A stretch of 64,000 bases of DNA from Gracilibacillus kekensis (GTDB taxonomy: Bacteria > Bacillota > Bacilli > Bacillales > Amphibacillaceae): contig NZ_FRCZ01000001.1 of NCBI RefSeq assembly GCF_900143085.1, positions 558,001 to 622,000 of the forward strand. Reading direction: 5' to 3'. Shown here piece by piece: positions 7,439 to 16,943 of the stretch. The position numbers and the translations under genes are program-made. Positions within the stretch are counted from its first letter, which is position 1; every line of letters begins with the position of its first letter. The notes under the pieces are model-generated. The model was not told where the DNA came from, made no database searches, and was given only the letters and a program-made list of their open reading frames with translations.

Positions 7439-9439
7439 CTATTTTTTATAAGTAGGATATATAAATCCATCAGGAAGTGGCCAATTTACTTCAATTGATT
7501 CTCCAACTTTTAAACCCTTAGTTAAATTCTTCTGTGAATTTGTTAGAACTTTGTGATATGGATCATTTTTAATTAATATTAAATTTTCAAAGTCGTTTGT
7601 ACCACCATCATCTAAGGGGAGTTTATGATGAACCTGATACCCGTCTGGAACAAAACCTTTCTTTAAATTTTCCATATCTGTCTTTGTTAAACCGGCTTCG
7701 ATCAATTGCTTGCTATTCTTCTCATCCATCGACAAAATTTGTAGAAAAGATTTTCGCACAGAACTGTTAAATCTATTTCTTAGTTGTTTAAATTCTTGTC
7801 GATCTCGTTTAGTATAAGTGATTTCTTTTTCCTTAATGTCTTTTAATAAAACTTCTTTTCCCTTTAATTTACCTTTGTGTTCAGAACCGTACCCTTCTCT
7901 CCCACTACCACGCCACGAAAACACAAACTGATTCCCACCAAACGAATCCTGTACAATGTAGACTTCAGGAAATGGATCCTTCAACCATTCTAACGCATTA
8001 TTGAATGTCCACGGCTCAGTTACTTTTGGAACGGTCACAGGCGGTTTTGGAATAGAAAAGTTCGTTTTCGTTACAAGATGGCTTGAGGTTGAACTGGCAC
8101 CACCGGTAAACAGGACAGTTGCTGTTCCGAAGCTATTTAACCAATGTTCTGGTGAAAAGGCTTCTTCGGGGTTGACGGCATTGACTGCCATATCACTTGT
8201 CCCCATCGTAGCATAATTAAAGAAGTTAGAGGTAGTAGGATCATTTTGAAATGCTTCCCGGCGTTGATCCAAACCTTCCCCAAAACCTATTACTGCATCT
8301 GGTATACCAATGGTTAGATAATTAGCAAAATCATAAAAAGAATCCCACTTTTTTTCATTCAGTTCTGTAAGGGAATTGGATACAGAATCCACCGCTGAAT
8401 TTCCGATTGTCTTGAAACTCTCCCATGACTTTTCGGCAGGTCCGGCAATAACATCATTGTAAAATGTTCGCTCCATCCTACCTAGATTCATTAGATAGTC
8501 GTAAGAAACTGACCCAGCATTTAACAAGTATTTCTTTGTTACGTCTACTTGGTTTGTAACAGTCTGTCGCCACCAACGATTGGCATGCAGAAAATTCTGT
8601 TGAAGGTGGGCTTGGAAAAAGTACTGGATTCGTTCCGCTAATTGCCTCTGGGCAACCGTTGTCTCAACGTATTTCTGCAATCCTATGGTTTCTCTATCAT
8701 TCCGTTGATTCCGCAAAGCTAGAATCGTTTGCCTGTCCCTGTCTTCCTGACTCCACAGCATACGGCTAAAGGCCGATTGTTCTTTTGCTTCCGCGACCAG
8801 TGATTTTATAAAAGGTAATTGTGCTTGAATGCTATTGTCCATCTCCTTTTTGCCAGCATTGTTGGTCACTTTCCCCATCAGTGATTTAATTTCTTGTAAA
8901 GCGCTCTCCATTTGTAAATTGTCCCTGCTGAAGGATTGGGAATATGCCTCCACTTTACGTGACAGTTTACGCATCACTCGCGTACTTTCTTCTTTCTTAT
9001 CCGCCACGTTGGAAGTTGGTGGTGGATGGGCAGTTGTCAGATCAGAAACGCTTCCTATTATCCGCTTTACATCCCTTTGGACATCTTCCAACTGTCTATA
9101 GGTATCCTGTATATCCTCTTCTTCTGAGTCTAGGTAAGCAGTGTGGATAATGGCCTGACTACTTCCATCTACTTCACTATCAAACTCTTGAAGATGCCTT
9201 GTTATGTTAGTTTCTAATTGTTCAAACACGCCTGTGAAGGCCTGCAACAATGTCTGGTGTAATTCCTCGAAATAGATTATTGCCGCATCAGCTGCTTCTC
9301 CTTGAAATCGCTCCATATGTATCAGCTGATCGATATTGTCTTGCACATTTTGTAATACTGCCGTAATAGAAGCTGTTTGTCTTCTCACTTCCTGGTAAAA
9401 GTTACTTACTTCTTCGATATGCACCCTTTGATTCGACAT
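7439..9439 (-). CDS. LXG polymorphic toxin with C-terminal HNH-type nuclease
   Basis: A 666-residue toxin. The N-terminal 200 or so residues are the helical LXG delivery domain that routes proteins to the type VII (Esx/Yuk) secretion system. A helical middle region follows, and the C-terminus has the nuclease motif VHHKLPLDDGG at about 603-613 with Asn/Glu in NDFENL and a third histidine near 629, the pattern of HNH/colicin-type DNases. The start at 9439 follows GGGGTG; the upstream ATG adds an unlikely hydrophobic leader. It is followed by its immunity gene and a truncated copy. Probably kills competing Gram-positive cells. Confidence 0.88.
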   Translation of the reverse strand: MSNQRVHIEEVSNFYQEVRRQTASITAVLQNVQDNIDQLIHMERFQGEAADAAIIYFEELHQTLLQAFTGVFEQLETNITRHLQEFDSEVDGSSQAIIHTAYLDSEEEDIQDTYRQLEDVQRDVKRIIGSVSDLTTAHPPPTSNVADKKEESTRVMRKLSRKVEAYSQSFSRDNLQMESALQEIKSLMGKVTNNAGKKEMDNSIQAQLPFIKSLVAEAKEQSAFSRMLWSQEDRDRQTILALRNQRNDRETIGLQKYVETTVAQRQLAERIQYFFQAHLQQNFLHANRWWRQTVTNQVDVTKKYLLNAGSVSYDYLMNLGRMERTFYNDVIAGPAEKSWESFKTIGNSAVDSVSNSLTELNEKKWDSFYDFANYLTIGIPDAVIGFGEGLDQRREAFQNDPTTSNFFNYATMGTSDMAVNAVNPEEAFSPEHWLNSFGTATVLFTGGASSTSSHLVTKTNFSIPKPPVTVPKVTEPWTFNNALEWLKDPFPEVYIVQDSFGGNQFVFSWRGSGREGYGSEHKGKLKGKEVLLKDIKEKEITYTKRDRQEFKQLRNRFNSSVRKSFLQILSMDEKNSKQLIEAGLTKTDMENLKKGFVPDGYQVHHKLPLDDGGTNDFENLILIKNDPYHKVLTNSQKNLTKGLKVGESIEVNWPLPDGFIYPTYKK

Positions 9440-9704
9440 CTTACACCCCACTTGTAAAGGAAATATCATCCATTACATATTTTAACATATGAAGTGTTTT
9501 ACCTTGTATAGGATAATACTCTCATTTTATAAGTCATCCTCTTCCCAATTATACGAAGTGGAAAATAGAAATATTCAAAACCATCCTACCCTCCTACTTT
9601 CAATACGTGGTACCCCAGTATTCAGAGACTTCTGGTTTTTATTAATAGATGGGAAGGGTTTTGAGGAGTAATATTGTGAAAAAAACACAGAAATTAACAG
9701 GAGA

Positions 9705-9881
9705 ATACTTGGGCAGAGTATTAGACAGTGTCGTGAGGAATTGCAGGAGCAAGATCCGAAGTGGACGCAGCATTATGTTGGCGCAGAAGCAGGATTAGAT
9801 CCAGAGCATTACAGTAAAATCGAGCGTGGCAAATATCCGCATATCTCCTTTATTACCGTAGAAGAATTGCGAAGGTGTTAA
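9705..9881 (+). pseudogene. Broken XRE-family regulator fragment
   Basis: The frame from 9705 to the TAA at 9881 reads LGQSIRQCREELQ, then HYVGAEAGLDPEHYSKIERG, a clear helix-turn-helix of the XRE type. No good start codon lies in frame: AGGAG at 9699-9703 is followed by ATA or CTT. The product would stop after about 58 residues, inside the last helix. It is probably an inactivated or truncated regulator. The stretch 9440-9704 otherwise shows nothing I can support. Confidence 0.6.
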
Positions 9882-9954
9882 ACTGCTCTTTAGACTGAGA
9901 AAAAAATAGTTAAATTTATTTGCAAATAAGATATTAACTTTTTAATAATTGCTT

Positions 9955-10125
9955 CTATTTCAGGATTTTTCTCTGATACACTTTTATTTCTTTATCTAAT
10001 AATTCACTAAGTCTTACTGTAGAGGGTGCAGTTAGTCCATCTCGTAATCCGATTTTTATTAATTCCTCTCTTAAAATTTCTATGCGATCTTGCAAATATT
10101 CAGTATTCCTTTGTGTTTTGTGCAT
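9955..10125 (-). CDS. Spo0E-like aspartyl-phosphate phosphatase
   Basis: A 56-residue protein with the Spo0E family layout: a first helix with IEILREELIKIGLRDGL, a short loop, then LSELLDKEIKVYQ. The SxxLD motif is the family's signature for dephosphorylating Spo0A~P, which delays sporulation. GAAGGAG lies 8 nt before the ATG at 10125. Family members are typically 45-90 residues, so this is full length. Its role in this strain is inferred from the motif. Confidence 0.75.
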   Translation of the reverse strand: MHKTQRNTEYLQDRIEILREELIKIGLRDGLTAPSTVRLSELLDKEIKVYQRKILK

Positions 10126-10250
10126 AACCTTAACTCCTTCACAAGCATCTTTATGAATAGAAAAGCATTATAAAAACATATAGCTCATTCCCTAAATAAT
10201 AGTTAAAGAGGGAATTACAAAACAAACTTTGGTACATAACTATATTTGAT

Positions 10251-10268
10251 GGTACTAAATAGAGTACC
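10251..10268. promoter_or_regulatory. Operator candidate for the small XRE regulator
   Basis: GGTACT and AGTACC form a perfect 6-bp inverted repeat with a 6-nt spacer, 68 nt before the XRE start. An additional GGTAC half site lies at 10231, exactly 20 nt upstream. It lies in the promoter region and may be an autoregulatory site. Confidence 0.45.
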
Positions 10269-10335
10269 ACTTACGTTTTTATATTATGGTAAATTCTATA
10301 GGAAGTCAATAAATTATCATAGATAAAGGTGAACT

Positions 10336-10560
10336 ATGCGAAAAATAGTAGTTGTAAACATAAAAAGCATCTTAAAAAACTATAATATTTCATTAAGGGA
10401 ACTTTCACGAAGAACAGATATCCGACATGCTACATTGAGTGAATTATCCAATCATAAGCGACAAAATATTAATTTTCAACATATTGAAAAGATTGCTGAA
10501 GCACTTGATATTCATGATATTCGCCAGATAATTGATTTTAAAACGGAAGAGAATGATTAA
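10336..10560 (+). CDS. Small Cro/CI-type (XRE) transcriptional regulator
   Basis: A 74-residue stand-alone helix-turn-helix protein. The domain spans about 8-65, with the recognition region SLRELSRRTDIRHATLSELSN in one-domain Cro-like form. AAGGTGA precedes the ATG. It stands alone between the Spo0E-like gene and the polysaccharide locus. The GGTAC sites upstream make autoregulation plausible. Targets are unknown. Confidence 0.75.
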   Translation: MRKIVVVNIKSILKNYNISLRELSRRTDIRHATLSELSNHKRQNINFQHIEKIAEALDIHDIRQIIDFKTEEND

Positions 10561-10928
10561 TTAGTATTCACCGTCTACATTTATACATGAAAACTCTTGC
10601 AAATAAAAACACTGTTATTTCGAATCAAACCTTGATTATAAACGAATCTTATCAAATTGCTAGTTCATTTTATCCTTCAATTAAAAGTTAGGTTTACACA
10701 AATGCTCAACATTTCACATTACTCTTAAAATACAAAGCGCATGTACCATTGTTTCGTAACAAATACACACACGCATTGCTTTAGGCAAAAAATATATAAC
10801 CCGCCAAATAAACACATTTAAAATTATAACTGTCTATCTTAAGTATACATTTGTATTTGCAAGGTTGCTGATCCTAATGCTCTTAATAACCGTTAATAAT
10901 TCAAATGCAAAAAATCAGATATTCATAC
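10561..10928. other. AT-rich gap without recognisable feature
   Basis: I see no gene, convincing hairpin or repeat here. It separates the XRE gene from the convergent end of the rml operon. Confidence 0.4.
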
Positions 10929-11948
10929 TTACATTTTATATTGTTTATTAAAATAATCTCTATATTCACCACTTATAATTTGTTCCCACCAATCCTTATT
11001 ATCCAAGTACCAATCTATCGTTTGTTTGATTCCAGAATCAAAATTATAAGTTGGTTTCCATCCTAACTCCTCTAGTTTTGTTGGGTCTATAGCATATCTT
11101 TTATCATGACCAAGCCGATCATTAACAAATTCAATTAAGTCCTCTGATTTTCCAAGTGTTTCAATAATTGTTTTTACTACATCTAAATTTGTTTTTTCGT
11201 TGTGTCCACCAACATTATAAACTTCACCATTCTGGCCTTTGTGCAATACTAAATCAATAGCAGAACAATGATCTGTGACATGTAGCCAATCGCGAATATT
11301 CTTACCATCTCCATACACAGGTACCTTTTCATCATTCAATACTCGAGAAATGGTTAGCGGAATAAGCTTTTCTGGAAAATGAAATGGTCCATAGTTGTTT
11401 GAACAACGTGTAATATTGATTGGTAAATTATATGTTTCATGATAGGCACGAACTAGAAAATCTGATGATGCTTTACTTGCACTATACGGACTATTAGGCT
11501 GTAACGGTGTATCCTCAGTAAAAAAAGTTGTAGGGTCGAATTCAAGTTCACCATATACTTCATCTGTAGACACATGCACAAATTTGTCTATGTTTATCTC
11601 TCTTGATGCGTCAAGTAATACTTGTGTACCGACTACATTAGTGTGTATGAATATGCCTGGATCTGTGATAGAACGATCCACATGGCTCTCAGCTGCAAAA
11701 TGTACAACGTAATTAAATTGTTCCTCTTTAAACAGATTAATAATTGCATCACGGTCAGCGATATCTTTTTTTACAAAATGATAATTACTCTTTTCTTCAA
11801 TAGATTTATGCTTTGTGAGATCACCTGCGTATGTCAACAAATCTAAATTATATATATCATATTCCGAATATTTATCAACCATATACTGAACAAAGTTGCC
11901 ACCAATAAAACCTGCGCCACCTGTTACTAGTATTTTTTTTCGAGACAA
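10929..11948 (-). CDS. rmlB: dTDP-glucose 4,6-dehydratase
   Basis: Second enzyme of dTDP-L-rhamnose synthesis, converting dTDP-glucose to the 4-keto-6-deoxy sugar. It has the NAD motif GGAGFIGG at 10-17, the catalytic STDE with Asp129 and Glu130, and Tyr155/Lys159 in YSASK. The length of 339 is typical. The start is a TTG that follows the rmlD stop directly; GGAGGG in the end of rmlD is its ribosome-binding site. It is last in the operon order rmlA-rmlC-rmlD-rmlB. Confidence 0.95.
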   Translation of the reverse strand: MSRKKILVTGGAGFIGGNFVQYMVDKYSEYDIYNLDLLTYAGDLTKHKSIEEKSNYHFVKKDIADRDAIINLFKEEQFNYVVHFAAESHVDRSITDPGIFIHTNVVGTQVLLDASREINIDKFVHVSTDEVYGELEFDPTTFFTEDTPLQPNSPYSASKASSDFLVRAYHETYNLPINITRCSNNYGPFHFPEKLIPLTISRVLNDEKVPVYGDGKNIRDWLHVTDHCSAIDLVLHKGQNGEVYNVGGHNEKTNLDVVKTIIETLGKSEDLIEFVNDRLGHDKRYAIDPTKLEELGWKPTYNFDSGIKQTIDWYLDNKDWWEQIISGEYRDYFNKQYKM

Positions 11949-12803
11949 TTAGTTTCCCTCCATCTCTAATTCGTTCAAATAATGCGATAATGCAGTTTTC
12001 CAATTAGGTAAACGTGCAAAACCCGATTTTTGCAATTTGTCCTTAGACATTCGTGAATTTTTTGGTCTTTTTGCTTTTGTCGGAAATTCTTCTGTTGTGA
12101 TAGCATTAACTTTAACATTTTTATTAGCTTGATCAAATATTTCTTCAGCAAACTGCGCCCAATTGCAAAAACCTTCATTTGAAGCATGATAAATACCATA
12201 TTTATCAGTACCGACCATATCAAGTAACAATTTTGCCAAATCAAATGTGTAGGTAGGTGAGCCAAATTGATCGGAAACAACATTTAATTCATCTCTATCC
12301 TCTGCTAAACGAAGCATCGTTTTAATGAAGTTGTTACCATTTATACCAAACACCCATGAGATTCTCACAATGAAATAATTATCCAATAATTCTTGTACAA
12401 TTCGTTCTCCATTGTATTTCGTTTCTCCATAGTATCCAATTGGATTCACTGGATCTGATTCACCAAATGGTGTTTCACCTTCACCATCAAAAACATAATC
12501 TGTACTAATATATACGAACTTTGCTCCAATAACTTTTGCAGCTCTTGCTACATTTTTAGTTCCTTCTACATTTACTTCCCAACAAGTTTCCTGTTCATCT
12601 TCTGCTTTATCTACAGCAGTATATGCTGCACAATGTATAATAACTTCAGGATTTTCTTGTTTTATGTAATGTTCTACTGCAGCCCCATCCGTAATATCAA
12701 AATCATTCCTGGTTACACCTATTATATCCAAGTTCCTTTTAACACCTTCTCTTACAACATCATACCCTAATTGTCCATTATAACCGGTAACTAGGATCTT
12801 CAT
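11949..12803 (-). CDS. rmlD: dTDP-4-dehydrorhamnose reductase
   Basis: Final NAD(P)H-dependent step giving dTDP-L-rhamnose. The protein has 284 residues, a GxxGxxG motif (GYNGQLG, 7-13), STDYVFDG at about 100-107, and the catalytic Tyr125/Lys129 in YGETK. It starts immediately after the rmlC stop, with GGAGG inside the end of rmlC, so the genes are translationally coupled. Confidence 0.95.
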   Translation of the reverse strand: MKILVTGYNGQLGYDVVREGVKRNLDIIGVTRNDFDITDGAAVEHYIKQENPEVIIHCAAYTAVDKAEDEQETCWEVNVEGTKNVARAAKVIGAKFVYISTDYVFDGEGETPFGESDPVNPIGYYGETKYNGERIVQELLDNYFIVRISWVFGINGNNFIKTMLRLAEDRDELNVVSDQFGSPTYTFDLAKLLLDMVGTDKYGIYHASNEGFCNWAQFAEEIFDQANKNVKVNAITTEEFPTKAKRPKNSRMSKDKLQKSGFARLPNWKTALSHYLNELEMEGN

Positions 12804-13367
12804 TTAGTTATCCTCCACTGAAAAGTTATTATCAGCTTCTTTCAACGTTGGAGCATTTTTGTCTTTATCAGATAAAATAGGTTCTACATCTAGTGGCCAT
12901 TCAATTCCAATATCAGGATCATTCCAAAGAATTCCTCTATCATTTTCAGGTGAATATACTTCATCTACTTTATATTCCACTTCGACATTCTCAGTCAATG
13001 TCATAAATGCATGTGCGAATCCTTTGGGTACTAATAATTGTTTCTTATTTTCTTCAGTTAACTCAACACCATACCATTTGCCATAGTTTTCGCTATCTTT
13101 TCTAATATCAATTGCTACATCAAAAATTGCACCCTTTGTACATCTAACAAGCTTTGTTTGTGCTTTTGGATTTGATTGATAGTGTAATCCTCTAAGTGTA
13201 CCTTTAGTTGCTGAAAAAGAATGATTATCTTGTATAAATTGAATGTCTAGTCCAGCTTCTTCAAAATTAGCTTTCTTAAAGCTTTCCATAAACCAGCCAC
13301 GATGATCTCCAAATACTTTCGGTTCAATTAAGTAAACACCTGATAATTCTGTTTCTGTAATTTTCAT
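12804..13367 (-). CDS. rmlC: dTDP-4-dehydrorhamnose 3,5-epimerase
   Basis: Cupin-fold epimerase of 187 residues. DHRGWFMESF at 21-30, the substrate-contacting LRGLHYQ with catalytic His62, and the VPKGFAHAF segment are all present. It begins 12 nt after rmlA and is contiguous with rmlD. Confidence 0.95.
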   Translation of the reverse strand: MKITETELSGVYLIEPKVFGDHRGWFMESFKKANFEEAGLDIQFIQDNHSFSATKGTLRGLHYQSNPKAQTKLVRCTKGAIFDVAIDIRKDSENYGKWYGVELTEENKKQLLVPKGFAHAFMTLTENVEVEYKVDEVYSPENDRGILWNDPDIGIEWPLDVEPILSDKDKNAPTLKEADNNFSVEDN

Positions 13368-13379
13368 AGTAACCTCCCG

Positions 13380-14258
13380 TTAGTATTTAATTTCGCCATT
13401 TGCTACTTTTAATAGATACTGGCCATATCCTGTTTTCTTAAGTGCATGTCCACACTCTCTTAAGTGTCCTTCAGTTATCCAATTATTTATAAAAGCAATT
13501 TCTTCTGGAGCTGCAATTTTAATTCCTTGATGATCTTCGACAGTTTTCACAAAGTTAGTAGCGTCTACTAAGCTTTGATGTGTCCCCGTATCTAACCAAG
13601 TATACCCTCTACCTAATAATTCTACATCAAGATCGCCTGCGTTAAGATATGCTTCATTAATAGAAGTGATCTCTAATTCACCTCTTGAGGACGGCTTTAC
13701 ATTCTTCGCAAAATCTACTACTCTATTATCGTAAAAATATAATCCAGTAATTGCATAGTTGGATTTAGGTTTCTGAGGTTTTTCTTCAACACTTATCACT
13801 TTTCCATTCGAATCAAATTCCACTACCCCAAATCGTTCAGGATCTGTGACATGATAACCAAATACTGTAGCACCATGTTCTTTTCTCGCGGCACGTTGTA
13901 AAATCGAACGCAATCCACTACCATAATAAATATTATCTCCTAGAATCATCGCTACAGAATCATTTCCAATAAATTCATCGCCTAGTATAAAAGCCTGCGC
14001 AAGACCATCCGGACTTGGTTGAATCTTATATTGAAGATTAATACCAAACTGACTCCCATCTCCTAAAAGCGATTCAAAACGTGGTGTATCTTCAAGAGTT
14101 GAAATGATTAAAATATCTTTGATACCCGCTAACATTAAAGAGGACATTGGATAGTAAATCATTGGTTTATCAAAAATAGGTAGTAATTGTTTACTTGTTA
14201 CTTTTGTTAAAGGATACAACCTTGTTCCACTTCCGCCTGCTAATATGATACCTTTCAA
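13380..14258 (-). CDS. rmlA: Glucose-1-phosphate thymidylyltransferase
   Basis: First enzyme of the rhamnose pathway, making dTDP-glucose from dTTP and glucose-1-phosphate. The nucleotide-binding motif [11 protein letters not shown] is at 8-18, followed by [24 protein letters not shown] and VEEKP are also present. The 292-residue length is normal for the long RmlA form. It follows cysQ by 25 nt, so the rhamnose genes are probably co-transcribed with the sulfate-recycling gene. Confidence 0.95.
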   Translation of the reverse strand: MKGIILAGGSGTRLYPLTKVTSKQLLPIFDKPMIYYPMSSLMLAGIKDILIISTLEDTPRFESLLGDGSQFGINLQYKIQPSPDGLAQAFILGDEFIGNDSVAMILGDNIYYGSGLRSILQRAARKEHGATVFGYHVTDPERFGVVEFDSNGKVISVEEKPQKPKSNYAITGLYFYDNRVVDFAKNVKPSSRGELEITSINEAYLNAGDLDVELLGRGYTWLDTGTHQSLVDATNFVKTVEDHQGIKIAAPEEIAFINNWITEGHLRECGHALKKTGYGQYLLKVANGEIKY

Positions 14259-14283
14259 TTAACACCCTTCTTTCTATAGAAGT

Positions 14284-15075
14284 TTATCTTTCAACTAAAA
14301 ACCAGCCATTTAATAAATCTTCACGATTGTAGTAAAAACGTTCGTTGTCTTCATGCCTTGTTACTTTACCACCTACTGCTTCAACAATCGCTTGACCCGC
14401 ACCTGTATCCCATTCCATCGTTGGTGCATATCTTGGATAGAAGTCTGCTTTTCCTTCTGCTACTAAACAGAACTTTAACGAACTTCCTGATGAAACAACC
14501 TCTACTTCTCCATCGAGCTGATCGATAAACTCTTCCGTTTCTTTCGACATATGAGAACGACTGGCTACCACATTAATAACGTCAGACTCATTCACTTCCG
14601 GTAAAGGGTTACTTTGATTAACTAACTCTTCTGCATTCCCTACATTTACTTGAGAAGCATTTGTTATCTTATAAGCACCTTTACCCTTTACACCGAAATA
14701 AAAAGTATCTAATGCCGGAGCGTAAATAACGCCAAGGATTGGATAATGCTCATCAATGAGTGCAATGTTTACCGTGAATTCACCATTTTTCTTGATAAAC
14801 TCTTTCGTTCCGTCTAAAGGATCTACTAACCAAAATTGCTTCCAGTTCTTGCGCTCTTCATATGGGATTTCTCTACCTTCTTCACTTAACACAGGTATGG
14901 TCGCATCAATTTTATTCAAACCTTCTGCAATTACGTTATGTGCTCTTTTATCCGCAATCGTTAAAGGGGAGTCATCCTTCTTCACTTCCACCTCAAAGTC
15001 TTGTTGATAGACTTCCATTATTTCTGTTCCGGCGGCTAAACAAATCTTAAATAAATCATTGATATATGTATGCAT
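14284..15075 (-). CDS. cysQ: 3'(2'),5'-bisphosphate nucleotidase (PAP phosphatase)
   Basis: Hydrolyses 3'-phosphoadenosine 5'-phosphate (PAP), the by-product of sulfotransferases and PAPS reductase, to AMP. The metal-binding motif WLVDPLDGTKEF has Asp85, Asp88 and Thr90, and Glu65/Glu66 are in LSEEG. The protein has 263 residues. The start at 15075 has AAAGGAGG upstream; the longer frame runs into the transporter gene. A PAP phosphatase next to sulfate activation and sulfotransferases argues that PAPS is used here for sulfation. Confidence 0.92.
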   Translation of the reverse strand: MHTYINDLFKICLAAGTEIMEVYQQDFEVEVKKDDSPLTIADKRAHNVIAEGLNKIDATIPVLSEEGREIPYEERKNWKQFWLVDPLDGTKEFIKKNGEFTVNIALIDEHYPILGVIYAPALDTFYFGVKGKGAYKITNASQVNVGNAEELVNQSNPLPEVNESDVINVVASRSHMSKETEEFIDQLDGEVEVVSSGSSLKFCLVAEGKADFYPRYAPTMEWDTGAGQAIVEAVGGKVTRHEDNERFYYNREDLLNGWFLVER

Positions 15076-15095
15076 AGAATTTCCTCCTTTAATTT

Positions 15096-16874
15096 TTAAA
15101 ACCACACCATATTCACGATGGTTACGGTGATGAGCATTACTATGATACTTAGTGGAGTACCTACTTTGATATAATCACTAAAGGTATACCCACCAGGACC
15201 ATACACAATTAGATTGGTCTGATAGCCAATTGGTGTAATAAAACTGGCAGAAGCTGCAATAGCGATCGTCACGGCAAATCCCATATAATCTAAGGACAGT
15301 ACTTCTGCCATCTCGATACCGATCGGCAGCATTAAGACAGCTGCGGCACTGTTTGTAATCAATTCTGTGAAAATGTTGGTTAAAATATATACTGCGATTA
15401 ATATCGCAATAATGCCAAGTGGTTCACCTATTTCTAAAAGTCCGTTTGCCATCCATGATGCAAGTCCTGTTTTTGTCATAGCCGTCCCTACACCAAAGGC
15501 ACTAGCAATTAAAAGCAATACATGAAATTGAATCTTCTTCCTTGCTTCCTCTGGACTGATAATCTTTGTAATGATAAAAATGAATACAGCTAACAGCATC
15601 GCCTTGAACATCGATAATATATTTAATGTTACCGCTAGAATCATTGTAATAAGCACGATTAAAGAAAACCAGCCTTTTTTACGATTCTCATTTAAGTGAT
15701 TCGGCGTTTCCATCGAGGATACAACATAAAAGTCATTTGATTGTTGATATGTTCGTATAAAATCTGAGCCGGTTAGTAATAACAAAACGTCACCAGGCTT
15801 TAAGATAATATCTCCTATTTTACTTTTGATCCGTTCATTATTTCGGTGTACGGCTAAAACACCCGCATCAAACCTGGAACGAAATTGTGACTGCTTAATC
15901 GACTTTGATAACAAGGAGGATTGATGCGAGACTACAGCCTCTACTAACTGAACATCACCATTCTTCAAATCATCTAAATCTAAATGAGTGCCTGTTTCTA
16001 ATTGCAGGCCCTTTAATTGTTGTAATTCCGCAATCGTCGAGATTAACCCGGTAAATATCAATCGATCTCCAGCTCGCACAATCGTTGTCGACTTCACCGG
16101 AGAAACTCTTTCTGATTCACGAATAATCTCCACTAAGTATAATCCTTTTAATTCACGTAAACCTGCTTTTTCCACAGTTTCATTAATAAAATCAAAACTG
16201 TTAGACACCGTCATTTCCGCAATATATTCTCGACTGTCCTGTTTCACTTGCTCACTAAAGCCCTTGTTATTCGGAAGTAGCTTATAACCCACTGTAAACA
16301 GATAGATAAATCCGAGAATCAAAACAGGTATACCAACTACTGCTAGTTGAAATAAAGTGAAACCCTCTAACCCATAATCCAAAAGCATCCCATGAACGAC
16401 TAAGTTTGTGGATGTACCAATCACTGTAATTGTACCGCCTAAGATAGTGACATAGGATAATGGAATTAAAAATTTAGAGGGGGCGATTCCTCTTTCTTCA
16501 CACCAATTCTTGATCATCGGCGTAAAGGTAACCACGATTGGCGTATTATTCAAAAAGGCAGATGATAATGAGATCGGCAGGTAAAAACGAAACATAGAAC
16601 CTCTAACCTTCTTACTTTTACTCAACCACTGCTTCATCAATTGTTCGAGTAGACCATGTTTTTGAACCGACCCTGCCACAATAAATAATAAGGCAATCGT
16701 AAGCATACCCTGATTAGAAAAGCCTTTAAATGCTTCTTCCGGAGTTAATAGTCCTGTTAAAACAAAAATTACTAAAGCAGAAAACACTATCATATCAGGA
16801 CGAGCAAGTTCTAATAACAAGGCTACAAACATGACAACAATAACCACTAATACAAAGCCCATTTCAAGTGTCAA
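15096..16874 (-). CDS. SLC13/SAC1-type anion permease with TrkA-C domains, probable sulfate importer
   Basis: A 592-residue membrane protein. About five or six hydrophobic helices come first, then a cytoplasmic insertion (about 210-380) with two TrkA-C-like domains, then a second membrane half. Each half has the re-entrant signature (NNTPIVVTFTP, and TNSAAAVLMLPIG). The TTG start has GGGAGGTGA upstream. Family members with two TrkA-C domains are often sulfate or dicarboxylate carriers. Its position between cysNC and cysQ makes sulfate the best guess. Confidence 0.8.
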   Translation of the reverse strand: MTLEMGFVLVVIVVMFVALLLELARPDMIVFSALVIFVLTGLLTPEEAFKGFSNQGMLTIALLFIVAGSVQKHGLLEQLMKQWLSKSKKVRGSMFRFYLPISLSSAFLNNTPIVVTFTPMIKNWCEERGIAPSKFLIPLSYVTILGGTITVIGTSTNLVVHGMLLDYGLEGFTLFQLAVVGIPVLILGFIYLFTVGYKLLPNNKGFSEQVKQDSREYIAEMTVSNSFDFINETVEKAGLRELKGLYLVEIIRESERVSPVKSTTIVRAGDRLIFTGLISTIAELQQLKGLQLETGTHLDLDDLKNGDVQLVEAVVSHQSSLLSKSIKQSQFRSRFDAGVLAVHRNNERIKSKIGDIILKPGDVLLLLTGSDFIRTYQQSNDFYVVSSMETPNHLNENRKKGWFSLIVLITMILAVTLNILSMFKAMLLAVFIFIITKIISPEEARKKIQFHVLLLIASAFGVGTAMTKTGLASWMANGLLEIGEPLGIIAILIAVYILTNIFTELITNSAAAVLMLPIGIEMAEVLSLDYMGFAVTIAIAASASFITPIGYQTNLIVYGPGGYTFSDYIKVGTPLSIIVMLITVTIVNMVWF

Positions 16875-16894
16875 TGAGGAATCACCTCCCTTTT

Positions 16895-16937
16895 AAAGCA
16901 TAAAAGCTACTACCATGTTCACTTGATAGTAGCTTTT
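16895..16937 (-). terminator. Intrinsic terminator or attenuator between cysNC and the permease
   Basis: Read on the minus strand, AAAAGCTACTATC and GGTAGTAGCTTTT pair over 12 of 13 positions and are followed by a T-rich stretch. It would end or attenuate the cysD-cysNC message before the permease gene. Confidence 0.65.
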
Positions 16938-16943
16938 CAACTG

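Noticed and set aside
9489-9671. 60-codon open frame upstream of the broken XRE gene
   Set aside because: No ribosome-binding site and no recognisable protein pattern.
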